From positions 62,001-126,000 of the forward strand of contig CAOKDX010000009.1 in NCBI GenBank assembly GCA_948467395.1: a stretch of DNA of 64,000 nt, read 5' to 3'. The notes beneath the pieces were generated by a model. It made no database searches. It was given only the letters and a program-made list of their open reading frames with translations, and had not been told where the DNA came from. Below are positions 45,840 to 54,449 of the stretch, in pieces (positions within the stretch are counted from its first letter, which is position 1; every line of letters begins with the position of its first letter). This stretch comes from an uncultured Clostridia bacterium. GTDB taxonomy: Bacteria > Bacillota > Clostridia > Lachnospirales > Lachnospiraceae. Both the position numbers and the translations under genes were made by a program.

Positions 45840-46661
45840 ATGATGAATTATAAGATTGCGGCAGCGCAGATCTGCTCCGGAGAGGATACGGAAGAAAATC
45901 TGGCAAAGATCGAGGACTGCATCGGCAGGGCGGCGGGGAATCAGGCGGATCTGGTTATTTTTCCGGAACATGCGGAATATCTTGGTAAGGATTATGGACA
46001 TCATGCTTCTGATGTACCGGGGGAGATCACACGTTTTTTCGCTTCTTGTGCAAAAAAATACAGTATTTATGTGCACTGCGGCACTATCACAGAGAGACGG
46101 GAGGGCGGCAGCCCCTATAATACCAGTATTTTGTTTTCTCCGGATGGGAGGATGGCGGGACGTTACCGTAAGCTGCATATGTTTGATGTGGAGCTGAAGG
46201 ATGGACCAGGATACCGGGAATCGTCGGAGGTATCGCCGGGAGACGAGATCGTGGTATGCGATACAGAGCTTGGCAGGATCGGCCTGGCTGTGTGCTATGA
46301 CCTGCGTTTTCCGGAACTGTTCCGGATCATGGCAGGTAAGGGGGCGGGACTGCTTGTAATTTCCGCGAACTTTACAGAGGATACGGGCCGGGCACACTGG
46401 GAGCCGCTTCTCCGGGCCAGGGCGATTGAGAATACATGCTATGTGGCGGCGGCAGGACAGTGCGGGCGAAACGAATCCTTTGCTGCTTATGGGAATTCCA
46501 TGATCATTGATCCCTGGGGAGAGGTGGTAGCCAGAGCTGGCACGGAGGAAGAGATCATCTATGCAGAGGCAGATGCCGGCCGGATCCGGGACGTGAGGGC
46601 ACAGATTCCCTCCCTGGCAAATATTAGGAGGGATGTGTACCGGCTGACGTCGTTGAACTAG
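45840..46661 (+). CDS. Carbon-nitrogen hydrolase (nitrilase superfamily)
   Basis: A 273-residue hydrolase with the Glu-Lys-Cys triad: DLVIFPEHAEYL, GRYRKLHMFDV and IGLAVCYDLRFPELFR. The sequence is close to Nit2/omega-amidase-type or deaminated-glutathione amidases (the HMFDVELKDGPGYRES stretch fits), which repair metabolite by-products, but this subfamily call is tentative. ATG 45840 or 45843 is the start, just after the ABC exporter stop, with a GGAG upstream. It may simply be carried on the exporter transcript. Confidence 0.93.
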   Translation: MMNYKIAAAQICSGEDTEENLAKIEDCIGRAAGNQADLVIFPEHAEYLGKDYGHHASDVPGEITRFFASCAKKYSIYVHCGTITERREGGSPYNTSILFSPDGRMAGRYRKLHMFDVELKDGPGYRESSEVSPGDEIVVCDTELGRIGLAVCYDLRFPELFRIMAGKGAGLLVISANFTEDTGRAHWEPLLRARAIENTCYVAAAGQCGRNESFAAYGNSMIIDPWGEVVARAGTEEEIIYAEADAGRIRDVRAQIPSLANIRRDVYRLTSLN

Positions 46662-46672
46662 CGCCATGGAGC

Positions 46673-46701
46673 TAGACTTTGCCTTTTTGTTATGTTATAC
46701 T
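46673..46701 (+). promoter_or_regulatory. Candidate promoter for the PH-domain gene and cysK
   Basis: TAGACT (46673-46678) and TATACT (46696-46701) lie 17 bases apart; a TG one base before the -10 gives an extended element. The start codon is 51 bases downstream. Confidence 0.5.
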
Positions 46702-46751
46702 GATAAAAGCATACAGTTATTAAAAAAGAAGTGCGTAAATGGAGGAAAGAT

Positions 46752-47123
46752 ATGGATTACATATGGAGCGACAGAAAGAGAACACTATTTGGGTTACCAT
46801 TATCATTTACAAAATACTGTCTGACAGAGGACCGTCTTTTTATAGAAAAGGGGTTTTTAAATAAAAGTGAGGATGAAGTGCGGCTGTACCGCATTCTGGA
46901 TCTGACACTGAACCGCTCCTTTGGGCAGAGAATATTCGGTGTGGGAACGATACACTGTTATTCGGCGGATAAGAGTATGAATGAATTTGATATACTGAGT
47001 GTGAAGCGCTCCAAGGATGTGAAGGAGATGCTGTCGGGCCTGGTGGAGAAGCAGAGGGATCTGAAGCATGTCACAAACCGGGAATTCATGTCATATGATG
47101 AAGAAGAATCATCCGAAGAATAG
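46752..47123 (+). CDS. Bacterial PH-domain protein
   Basis: A 123-residue protein with a single bacterial PH-like domain of the YdbS/YdbT group: SFTKYCLTEDRLFIEKGFLNK, EVRLYRILDLTLNRSFGQRIFGVGTI and DILSVKRSKDVKEML. No membrane segment is present. ATG 46752 follows GGAGGAAAG. Function of the family is unknown; it probably shares a transcript with cysK, 15 bases downstream. Confidence 0.88.
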   Translation: MDYIWSDRKRTLFGLPLSFTKYCLTEDRLFIEKGFLNKSEDEVRLYRILDLTLNRSFGQRIFGVGTIHCYSADKSMNEFDILSVKRSKDVKEMLSGLVEKQRDLKHVTNREFMSYDEEESSEE

Positions 47124-47138
47124 AAGGAATGAAATCGT

Positions 47139-48044
47139 ATGTTATATAAAAATGCTATTGATCTGATTGGGGCTACGCCCCTTGTCAGTCTGAAAGAAAT
47201 GACGGGATATCCTATTTACGCCAAGGCAGAGTTTTTGAATCCCGGCGGCAGCATTAAGGACCGTGTGGCGAAGAATATGGTGGAACAGGCGGAAAGAAAA
47301 GGCCTGTTAAAGCCGGGCATGACTATAGTGGAGCCGACTTCTGGCAACACAGGGATCGGTCTGGCTTTCGTCGGCGTAAGAAAAGGGTATCATGTGGTCA
47401 TTGTTATGCCGGAAAATATGAGCGAAGAGCGCAAAACCATTATAAAGATGCTGGGGGCGGAGCTGGTATTGACGCCGAAAGAGCTCAGCATTGGAGGCTC
47501 TGTGGCCAGGGCGGAAGAGATCGTGGCGGAGCGGGGGAACTGTTTCCTGCCACAGCAGTTTGAAAATCCGGATAATCCGGATATTCATTATACTACGACG
47601 GCAGTGGAACTTTATGAACAGATGGAGGGAAGGATTGATATCTTTGTCTCTGGTCTGGGAAGCGGCGGAACACTGCAGGGCATGGGGCGGTATCTGAAGG
47701 AGAAGAATCCGGAGCTTATTCTGGCCGCCGTGGAGCCGAAAGATGTATCGGCACTGCGCGGGCACAAACCGGGCATACACAGCATCCAGGGAATTGGCGA
47801 CGGCTTTGTCCCGGCCGTTCTGGACAGGACCATGATCGATGATATTGTTGAGGTGCCGGATGAAGAAGCAGTGGCTGCCACAAGAGAGCTTGCCAGAGTG
47901 CCGGGGTTATTGTGTGGAATCTCCTCCGGGGCAAATGTGTGGGCGGCAGAGAGACTGGCTGAGAAATACGGTACGGATAAAATAATTGCCACGGTACTGC
48001 CGGACCGGATGGAACGGTATTTTAGTACAGGGCTTTTTGTGTAG
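47139..48044 (+). CDS. cysK: Cysteine synthase (O-acetylserine sulfhydrylase)
   Basis: Makes cysteine from O-acetylserine and sulfide using pyridoxal phosphate. The 301-residue protein has NPGGSIKDRVAKNMVE with the cofactor Lys, the substrate loop EPTSGNTGIGLAF, the phosphate cup GLGSGGTLQGMGRYLK and GISSGANVWAA. Length and motifs fit CysK/CysM; the two cannot be separated safely here. No cysE gene or T-box is visible upstream. Confidence 0.96.
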   Translation: MLYKNAIDLIGATPLVSLKEMTGYPIYAKAEFLNPGGSIKDRVAKNMVEQAERKGLLKPGMTIVEPTSGNTGIGLAFVGVRKGYHVVIVMPENMSEERKTIIKMLGAELVLTPKELSIGGSVARAEEIVAERGNCFLPQQFENPDNPDIHYTTTAVELYEQMEGRIDIFVSGLGSGGTLQGMGRYLKEKNPELILAAVEPKDVSALRGHKPGIHSIQGIGDGFVPAVLDRTMIDDIVEVPDEEAVAATRELARVPGLLCGISSGANVWAAERLAEKYGTDKIIATVLPDRMERYFSTGLFV

Positions 48045-48081
48045 TTATAGAAATAAATATTGATAGAAATTGAGGTGCGAA

Positions 48082-49392
48082 GTGAAGAAAATAGTTAAAT
48101 ATATGCCAATGTTATGGATGCTGATGCTTCTGTCCCTGGGATCAGGCTTTTGCAATAAGACAGAAGCGCAGGCAGGAACCCTTTCCGTGAAGGGAATCTG
48201 GGTGTCCTGTTTTGAGTATGCGGATCTTGGCCTGAATGATAAGAGTGAAGCCGAGTTCAGAGCTAATGCAAACCAGTTGTTTGCCAATATTAAGGCAAAT
48301 GGATGCAATACGGTCTATTTTCATGTGAGGTCATACGACGATGCAATCTATCCCTCTTCGGTGACGGGGTGGAGCACGAGGATCAGCAGGAGCGGAAAAG
48401 CGCTGCCCTATGATCCTCTGAAAATTCTGATCGATTATTCTCATAAGTATGGCATTCAGTTCCATGCCTGGATGAATCCTTACCGGGTGACACAGAAGAA
48501 GGTGCTGGATCCGGCATCTGACGCGACGGTGAACCGCATCGTGGCCCAGGTAAAGGAGATTGTCACCAAATATAAGGTGGACGGCATCCATTTTGATGAT
48601 TATTTTTATCCCACAAACGAGAAAAAATATAATAAAGTGAAAAAAGCTGACCGCATGAAAAATGTGAATCAGATGGTGCGGAAGGTATACCAGACGGTGA
48701 AGGCAAAGAGCAGCCGTCTGAAATTCGGCATCAGTCCCGCGGGTGGTATAGATTACTGTGAAAAGATCGGGGCAGATGTGAAGACGTGGATGTCACAGGC
48801 AGGATATGTGGACTATATTGTGCCGCAGATTTACTGGTCTGACGAGTATATTATGGAGGGTGTGAAAACTGCCCTGTTCAGCGAACGCCTGGCAGAGTGG
48901 CGAAGCTATAATGTGAGGGACATACCAATGTATATCGGGCTTGCCCTCTATAAGGCAGGGTACAGCCTGAAGGAGGATCCGGGCTGGAAGAAGAGGAACA
49001 ACAATATCGCCAGTCAGCTGGCCCTGATCCGGGCCGGAAACAGCGAGGGATATGTGCTCTTTTCCTATCTGAATCTTTACAAGTCTGTCGCATCGAAAGA
49101 GGTTACAAATTATCTCACTACGATTGGCAGCATGAAGCTGAATAAGAAAAAGAAGACTCTTAGGGCGGGAAAGACATTTAGGCTCCGTGCCACCCTGAAT
49201 CCCGCAAGACTGCGGGGAAGGACAGTGAAATGGAAGAGCTCCAATAAAAAGATCGCCACTGTGACAAAGACAGGAAAGCTTAAGGCGAAGAAAAAGGGAA
49301 AAGTAACGGTATATGCCAGTTATGGAAAGCTGAAGACAAAGTGTGTGGTAAAGGTACTGCCAAAGAAAAAAAGTAAGAAATCAAAGAAATAA
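48082..49392 (+). CDS. Secreted GH10-like (GHL10/DUF187) glycosidase with Big2 domain
   Basis: A 436-residue exported protein. After a signal peptide (residues 1-33) comes a DUF187/GHL10 TIM-barrel: VKGIWVSCFEYADLG, GCNTVYFHVRSYDDAIYPSS, YGIQFHAWMNPYRV, VDGIHFDDYFYP, KFGISPAGG and DYIVPQIYWS, the pattern of the YngK-type surface hydrolases. The C-terminal 75 residues form a Big2 immunoglobulin-like domain (VKWKSSNKKIATVTKTGKL) with a Lys-rich end. GTG 48082 follows GAGGTG. Likely acts on cell-wall or surface glycans; exact substrate unknown. Confidence 0.92.
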   Translation: MKKIVKYMPMLWMLMLLSLGSGFCNKTEAQAGTLSVKGIWVSCFEYADLGLNDKSEAEFRANANQLFANIKANGCNTVYFHVRSYDDAIYPSSVTGWSTRISRSGKALPYDPLKILIDYSHKYGIQFHAWMNPYRVTQKKVLDPASDATVNRIVAQVKEIVTKYKVDGIHFDDYFYPTNEKKYNKVKKADRMKNVNQMVRKVYQTVKAKSSRLKFGISPAGGIDYCEKIGADVKTWMSQAGYVDYIVPQIYWSDEYIMEGVKTALFSERLAEWRSYNVRDIPMYIGLALYKAGYSLKEDPGWKKRNNNIASQLALIRAGNSEGYVLFSYLNLYKSVASKEVTNYLTTIGSMKLNKKKKTLRAGKTFRLRATLNPARLRGRTVKWKSSNKKIATVTKTGKLKAKKKGKVTVYASYGKLKTKCVVKVLPKKKSKKSKK

Positions 49393-49419
49393 TAAATACC
49401 TAAAGGGGGCATTTCTTTC

Positions 49420-49989
49420 GTGATAGAGTGGTTTGACAGTACGATTCTGGATTTGTTTCAGTCCATTCAGAATCCGGTTCTGACACCGGTATTTAAGCTG
49501 TTTACCCTGATCGGGGAAGCCGGAGCCGTTTGGATTGCGGTGGGGATTTTGCTGCTGGCAGGGAAGTCCAGCAGGAAAACCGGGATAGCAGTGCTGCTGT
49601 CACTGGTGTTCTGTCTGCTGATGGGAAATGCTTTTCTGAAAAATGTTGTGGCGCGGCCCAGACCGTGCTGGCGGTTTCCGGACATTGAAATGCTCATTGC
49701 TGTTCCCCGGGATTATTCGTTTCCCTCCGGGCATACCATGTCCTCTTTTGCCGCCGCCGCAAGTGTATATATATGGGACAAAAAATGGGGAATGGCCGCA
49801 TTGGCAGGAGCTGTAATTATTGCGGTCTCACGCTTGTATTTTTATGTACATTATCCCACCGATATTCTGGCAGGAGCCCTGATGGGAGTTTTTCTTGCCA
49901 TGGTATCATGGTGGATAATAGATAAAGTAACAATATACAATGCAAGAAAGGGAGGAAATTATGAAGGTAAAAAGCAGGGGAAAGATTGA
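49420..49989 (+). CDS. PAP2-family membrane phosphatase
   Basis: A 189-residue membrane protein with the three motifs of type 2 phosphatidic acid phosphatases: KNVVARPRPCW, YSFPSGHTMSS and SRLYFYVHYPTDILAG. About five helices. Likely dephosphorylates undecaprenyl pyrophosphate or a lipid phosphate on the outer face of the membrane. GTG start with GGGGG upstream; the end overlaps the next gene by 29 bases. Confidence 0.93.
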   Translation: MIEWFDSTILDLFQSIQNPVLTPVFKLFTLIGEAGAVWIAVGILLLAGKSSRKTGIAVLLSLVFCLLMGNAFLKNVVARPRPCWRFPDIEMLIAVPRDYSFPSGHTMSSFAAAASVYIWDKKWGMAALAGAVIIAVSRLYFYVHYPTDILAGALMGVFLAMVSWWIIDKVTIYNARKGGNYEGKKQGKD

Positions 49990-51418
49990 GGCTGCCATAC
50001 TGGCTGTGGTAATTGTAGTTATTTCAGCTGCAGTCAGCGTAGGAGTTATGGCTTCTGTTGGATTTTTTAAATCGGATAAGGCAAGTGCGCTGGAGCTTCT
50101 TTCACAGGTTTCCGAGAAGCTGAGCCGTTCCTATGTCAGCGGCCATATGGGGACAGAAGAGCTGATAAGGGCGTCTATGGAAAAAGGCTCATCTGCCAGT
50201 ATCCGTCTGTCAGGACTTAAGTTTAGCGACAAGATAATGAAAGAGGCCGGGACTGATTTTGATTTTTCAAAATTTGCATTCCAGGCGGATATACAGACCA
50301 GTGCGGACAGAACAAAATCCAGCACGCTTTTTAATCTGTCCAAAGGAGATGAAAGGCTCTCGGTAGTTGCCTATATGGACGAGGATAAGACCTGCACGGC
50401 CTTTCCAGAGCTCAGTCCGGGTAAAGTCATTGTTGTGGATAAGAGGGATGGGGAATCCCTGACAGAAGAATCCTATGCCGAGGATCTGCTGGAGAGCAGG
50501 ATGGATTACATGGCAAACAGGAAATACAATGAATTTGGAAAAGCCTTTGAAAAATTTTTGAGGGATGAGGTAGAAAAGGTATATGATGAACTCTCCTGTC
50601 AGGAGACGGAGAAAGATACATATCGTCTGACTGTTCCTAAGAGCACGCTGGATACAGTTTTTCATGATTTCTATCACTTTATGTCGGAGCAGAAGGATAC
50701 CGTTGATTTTCTCAATCTGTATTTAGAGGAAGAGGACGAGGGTGATTTTCTTTCCCTTTTGGAGGAGGTTGTGGAGAAGATTACCAGAGAATCTTCTGAT
50801 TTTGTATTTTATGTGAAGGGCAGCGGGAAGGATGTAAGCAGTGTCAGCTTCGAGGTGACATTAAACGGAAATCCCTATTCCCTCAGTATGGATTTTGAGG
50901 GGAAGGAAGACTGTAAGGCCCAATTACAGCTTAAAACAAAACAGGATGGGGAAAATATATGTCTTGATATTGTAATGAAGGATACAAAAACGGACAACCT
51001 TACCGAGAGCATAGACGCACATCTGCTGATCGATGATATCTCTTTTGGAAAATTATCATATCTGGCGGATTTTAATCCAAAGGATAATCAATATAGAACA
51101 GAGATCAGTCTGGATGCTGTGGGGGAGGAGGTATTCCGTTTAAAGGCGGAAGGCCTTGTGAAGAACCTGAATCCGGGAAAATCTGTAAGCTATGACTTGA
51201 AAAATGTTTTTCTCCGCGTGGAGGGTGATAAAATACTAACTGCGGCGGTAAATGTGACGCTGGGTACGCTGGAGGGAGAGATTGAACCACCCAAAGGGGA
51301 AGAAATCGATGGGACGGACCTGGAGGATCCAAAGCGGGATGCCTTTGCAGAGGAAGTCATGCAGAACGGGCTTTCCCTGTTGTCGAAATGGGGGCTGCTA
51401 AATGACGACGAATTGTGA
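49961..51418 (+). CDS. Membrane-anchored extracellular protein of unknown function
   Basis: A 485-residue protein with one N-terminal membrane segment (AAILAVVIVVISAAVSVGVMAS, residues about 9-30) and a large outside part made of alternating amphipathic strands, without motifs I recognise. Similar proteins occur in Lachnospiraceae under DUF numbers; I would not assign one. The start is ATG 49961, with GGGAGG upstream, inside the PAP2 gene. It overlaps the following small gene by 17 bases. Context suggests an envelope role. Confidence 0.83.
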   Translation: MKVKSRGKIEAAILAVVIVVISAAVSVGVMASVGFFKSDKASALELLSQVSEKLSRSYVSGHMGTEELIRASMEKGSSASIRLSGLKFSDKIMKEAGTDFDFSKFAFQADIQTSADRTKSSTLFNLSKGDERLSVVAYMDEDKTCTAFPELSPGKVIVVDKRDGESLTEESYAEDLLESRMDYMANRKYNEFGKAFEKFLRDEVEKVYDELSCQETEKDTYRLTVPKSTLDTVFHDFYHFMSEQKDTVDFLNLYLEEEDEGDFLSLLEEVVEKITRESSDFVFYVKGSGKDVSSVSFEVTLNGNPYSLSMDFEGKEDCKAQLQLKTKQDGENICLDIVMKDTKTDNLTESIDAHLLIDDISFGKLSYLADFNPKDNQYRTEISLDAVGEEVFRLKAEGLVKNLNPGKSVSYDLKNVFLRVEGDKILTAAVNVTLGTLEGEIEPPKGEEIDGTDLEDPKRDAFAEEVMQNGLSLLSKWGLLNDDEL

Positions 51419-51575
51419 ATTCTGTGCATATTATGTATATGATGAGGAAGGGTATGCGGAATGTGAGGTAAACCTCGACGAGGATGAGATGGCCAGATTC
51501 CTGAGTTCTTCTTATTCTGCCTGTCCTTATTACCAGACCGATGATGAGTATAAGATTGTGCGGAAACAGAACTGA
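51402..51575 (+). CDS. Tiny four-Cys protein (DUF6472-like)
   Basis: A 57-residue open frame starting at ATG 51402 inside the end of the previous gene. Its protein is acidic and has NCEFCAYYVYDEE at the N-terminus, a third Cys in YAECEVNLDEDEM and a fourth in YSACPYYQTDDEY. A CxxC plus two spaced Cys suggests a small zinc- or metal-binding fold. I recall similar short proteins in many Lachnospiraceae genomes (DUF6472), so it is probably real despite its size. No function known. Confidence 0.78.
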   Translation: MTTNCEFCAYYVYDEEGYAECEVNLDEDEMARFLSSSYSACPYYQTDDEYKIVRKQN

Positions 51576-51646
51576 CGGCAGATATATGATATAGGAGAGT
51601 ATTGATTTGCGGCTCAACAGGAAAGCTTAAAGGGAGAGAACAGAGG

Positions 51647-52198
51647 ATGGCGAGGCATCGGAGGGGCAAGGCATTTTCAGAGGAGGAAAAAATCCAAAGT
51701 ATTTACTGGCAGTTTGTTGAACTGGCATATTATACTGCCTTAGACATACTGCAGCATAAGGAGGACGCAGAGGATGCCGTACAAGAAACATTTATTCGCA
51801 TAATGAAATATATTTCAAGAATTGCAGATCCTTTTTCTTCTGAAACAAAAAATTTTGTTGTCATTATATGCAGGAATATTTCTCTGGATATGCTGAAGAA
51901 ACGGAAATATAAAAAAGAGGAGGAATTATTTGCCTATACGCAGGGTGGGGCATTTGGACCAGATCCTTCTGACCTGGCTAGCGGGAATGAGACAGTCCGA
52001 ATCATTGCGGAGGAAGTACACAGACTGCCAGACCGGTATAAGGATTGTATGTATATGGAACTGGTTCTGGAATTTCACTATAAAGAAATTGCAGCCATTT
52101 TGGGTCAAAAGCCCGAGACAGTGAGAAAACGTCTGCAGAGGGGGAAAAAAGTCCTTAGAAAAAAACTGGAAGCGATGGGATTATCTTGTGAAAATTGA
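51647..52198 (+). CDS. ECF-type RNA polymerase sigma factor
   Basis: A 183-residue sigma-70 family protein. Region 2 is ELAYYTALDILQHKEDAEDAVQETFIRIMKYI and region 4 LPDRYKDCMYMELVLEFHYKEIAAILGQKPETVRKRLQRGKKVLRKKLE. ATG 51647 is preceded by GGGAGAG ten bases upstream. No anti-sigma gene is adjacent: the next items are a 50-base hairpin and the large subtilase gene. It could control the surface-protein cluster to its right; that is inference from position. It is distinct from the sigma factor at 36195. Confidence 0.93.
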   Translation: MARHRRGKAFSEEEKIQSIYWQFVELAYYTALDILQHKEDAEDAVQETFIRIMKYISRIADPFSSETKNFVVIICRNISLDMLKKRKYKKEEELFAYTQGGAFGPDPSDLASGNETVRIIAEEVHRLPDRYKDCMYMELVLEFHYKEIAAILGQKPETVRKRLQRGKKVLRKKLEAMGLSCEN

Positions 52199-52225
52199 AA
52201 GAAGAAATATATAGATTGTTATCGT

Positions 52226-52275
52226 AACGCAGCGGCGCCAGCCTGAACTGAAGTTCAGACTGGCGCCGTTGCGTT
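52226..52275 (+). terminator. 24-bp near-perfect hairpin between sigma gene and subtilase gene
   Basis: Bases 52226-52249 pair with 52252-52275 with one mismatch (C42/A59 in the last two digits) and one G-U, around a two-base centre. The stem core CGGCGCCAG / CTGGCGCCG is very stable. There is no T-run on the right, though a bidirectional or processing role is possible. It lies 28 bases after the sigma stop, so a terminator or mRNA-end role is the simplest reading. Confidence 0.75.
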
Positions 52276-52345
52276 AGTTATACAGGTGATGATGGCAGGG
52301 AGTACGAAAGAAAAAAATAAAAAATCTAAGATTTTTGTCCCAGTT

Positions 52346-52374
52346 TTGCGGTTTCAATCGTTATTATATATAAA
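52346..52374 (+). promoter_or_regulatory. Candidate promoter for subtilase-phospholipase gene 1
   Basis: TTGCGG (52346-52351) and TATAAA (52369-52374) are spaced by 17 bases and lie 29 bases before ATG 52403. The short leader (AAAAAGGTGTA then CGATTGGAGGA) is almost repeated before the second paralog at 58235-58257. Confidence 0.5.
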
Positions 52375-52402
52375 AAGGTGTAAACGATTGGAGGAAAAGA
52401 AT

Positions 52403-54421
52403 ATGATAAGAAAGAAAATTGTAACATTTTTAACAGCCTTGGGTTTCTGTTTATATTATATGGATATAAACGGAACCAATATTATTCAGGCAAAGAAACT
52501 ACAGGAAGAAAAGAAGTACATAGTCTGTACAAAGAACGGCTCAGAACTGAAGGAGGTGGAAAAGGAGTTTGGGAAGACAGGGGAAATTAACGAAAATGGC
52601 GGAAACTGCCTGCAGAAAAAGCGTATGACAACGGTGGAACTGACAGAGAGTGAAGCAGAAGATCTTGCGGATATTTCGGAAGTCAGTTTTGTAGAAGAAG
52701 ATAAATGTGTGAAAGCAAGCCGCAGGTTTGTATGGAAAGATAAGAATGTGCACAAGAAAACGGTAAAAAGGATGAAAAAGAATCAGAGTGGGACCGAATG
52801 GAATATCCGTATGATACATGCAGGAAAAGCGAAGAAAGACAAGAAGAAAAAAATAAAAATAGCAATACTTGATTCCGGTGTAAGCTATACGGATGATATT
52901 GACATGGATCCCTCAAAGACCATAAGTCTTGTTCCTGGTGAAGAAGAACTGTCGCCATTATTTATGGATGGCACAGGGCATGGGAACAGTGTTGCTGGCC
53001 TGATCGCCGCCAAAGATAATAAAAAGGGGATCACGGGGATCAATCCCAATGCAGAAATATATTCCATCCGGGTATTGGATGACAATAATACATCACCTGT
53101 TAGCCGTGTCATTGAGGGAATCTATATGGCGATTGAGGAAGACGTGGATATTATCAATATGAGTTTTGGGATGGATACGTATTCGGCGGCGCTGGAAAAG
53201 GCGGTAAAGGATGCCAAGAAAGCCGGAATACTGATTATTGCAGCGGCAGGGAATACGGGCGGCAAAGGTGTGGAATATCCGGCCGCATTTGACGAGGTCA
53301 TGGCAGTGGGCTCGGTAGACCAGCATGGGACTGCGGCAGAGAGCAGCGCGGCGGGGAATCAGGTGGAAATCGTGGCGCCGGGTGAGCTGGTGCGGAGTAC
53401 AGGCATTTTTTGCGATGAATTAGTTTCCTCCGGGACCAGTCTGGCGGCTCCCCAGGTGGCGGCGGCGGCTTCCCGGATCTGGGAAAAAGATCCCCGTGTA
53501 TCCGCTGATTTTGTGCGGGAATTGCTGAACCAGAGCGCAAACAGCTATGGGGACAGGGAGAAATACGGGAATGGTCTCCTGGATCTGGAATATGCACTGG
53601 AAAGCTATGATGAATTCAAGGAAGCCTATCCGGAGAGAGAGACAGCCCTTTCTTCTTCTGAAGAGGGCCAGACAGAGATGCTGCTGCAAGAAAATAAGCG
53701 GGAAGTACTAAGCTTTGAAGAAACCGGCTGTGTGGCGGGAAGCTGGACACAAAAGCTTCATGGTGATATGATTCCGACCAACAGGGTAAATGTGCTCCAA
53801 GGGGCGAGGTATCCAGATAAAAGTGATGAAACCAAAGGTATGTATGATAATCCATGGTGGCATGGATTCTTTCACAAAAATTATGTGGCGGCTTATATAT
53901 ATGAGACCCGTCTGGCAAACCAGTTTACAGATGAGAGGGCGGTTACTGTTCCGGCTAATATGCAGTGGATGCGGCTTGCGATCGAGGATGCCGTAAAAAA
54001 TATCAACTGGAAGGAACAATTTGGATCGGCCCCCAGCAAAGGGACAAAGCGCGCCTTTGTCTGGGGTATGGCGATCCATAATCTGCAGGATACATTTGCA
54101 CATAGTACCTATGAATATAAAAATGGCAAGTGGATCCCGATCAATCATGATAAGGGGAATGAGGCTAATGATTGTGACAACAAAAACAGATGCGAAACAC
54201 GGTATACGCTGGCAGTAAAGGCGGTAAAGGCTGCCATCAGGAAATACGAAAATTCTTCACACCCAAGCGGGTCATACGCAGAATACTCGTCGGTTCTGGA
54301 GGCAAGGGAGTTTAGAATGGGGGATATCTACCAAAATATAAAGAAGGTAGCGGGAAGCTCCCTTGCCGCGCCTTACGCCAGTGTGAATTATGCAACAGGA
54401 TTTGCCGCAAGCACGAAATAG
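52403..54421 (+). CDS. Secreted subtilase fused to zinc-phospholipase C-like domain, copy 1
   Basis: A 672-residue exported protein. Order of parts: signal peptide (1-31), inhibitor I9-like propeptide (about 37-105, KKYIVCTK to VEEDKCVKAS), S8 protease domain (about 130-400) with Asp157 (IAILDSG), His193 (GTGHGNS), Asn284 and Ser346 (SSGTSLAAP), a linker, then a domain from about 440. That domain has GSW448-x4-H453, ARYPD472, NPWWH487G, and GMAIH559-NLQD563-TFAH567, followed by H582. These residues are arranged like the zinc ligands of clostridial phospholipase C (Trp1, His11, Asp56, His68, His126, Asp130, His136, His148). ATG 52403 has GGAGG upstream. It is followed by leucine-rich lipoproteins. 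The lipase function is inferred; metal and activity are untested. Confidence 0.88.
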   Translation: MIRKKIVTFLTALGFCLYYMDINGTNIIQAKKLQEEKKYIVCTKNGSELKEVEKEFGKTGEINENGGNCLQKKRMTTVELTESEAEDLADISEVSFVEEDKCVKASRRFVWKDKNVHKKTVKRMKKNQSGTEWNIRMIHAGKAKKDKKKKIKIAILDSGVSYTDDIDMDPSKTISLVPGEEELSPLFMDGTGHGNSVAGLIAAKDNKKGITGINPNAEIYSIRVLDDNNTSPVSRVIEGIYMAIEEDVDIINMSFGMDTYSAALEKAVKDAKKAGILIIAAAGNTGGKGVEYPAAFDEVMAVGSVDQHGTAAESSAAGNQVEIVAPGELVRSTGIFCDELVSSGTSLAAPQVAAAASRIWEKDPRVSADFVRELLNQSANSYGDREKYGNGLLDLEYALESYDEFKEAYPERETALSSSEEGQTEMLLQENKREVLSFEETGCVAGSWTQKLHGDMIPTNRVNVLQGARYPDKSDETKGMYDNPWWHGFFHKNYVAAYIYETRLANQFTDERAVTVPANMQWMRLAIEDAVKNINWKEQFGSAPSKGTKRAFVWGMAIHNLQDTFAHSTYEYKNGKWIPINHDKGNEANDCDNKNRCETRYTLAVKAVKAAIRKYENSSHPSGSYAEYSSVLEAREFRMGDIYQNIKKVAGSSLAAPYASVNYATGFAASTK

Positions 54422-54449
54422 CTTTATCAATATGGAGGAGAAGATGTAT

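Noticed and set aside
46679..46701. TTGCCT as the -35 for the PH-domain gene promoter
   Set aside because: It lies only 11 bases before the -10; TAGACT at 46673 has the right 17-base spacing.
29612..54421. Treating the - strand subtilase as a third member of the subtilase-phospholipase family
   Set aside because: It lacks a signal peptide, propeptide and the C-terminal metal domain, and its triad surroundings differ; it belongs to a separate subtilase group.
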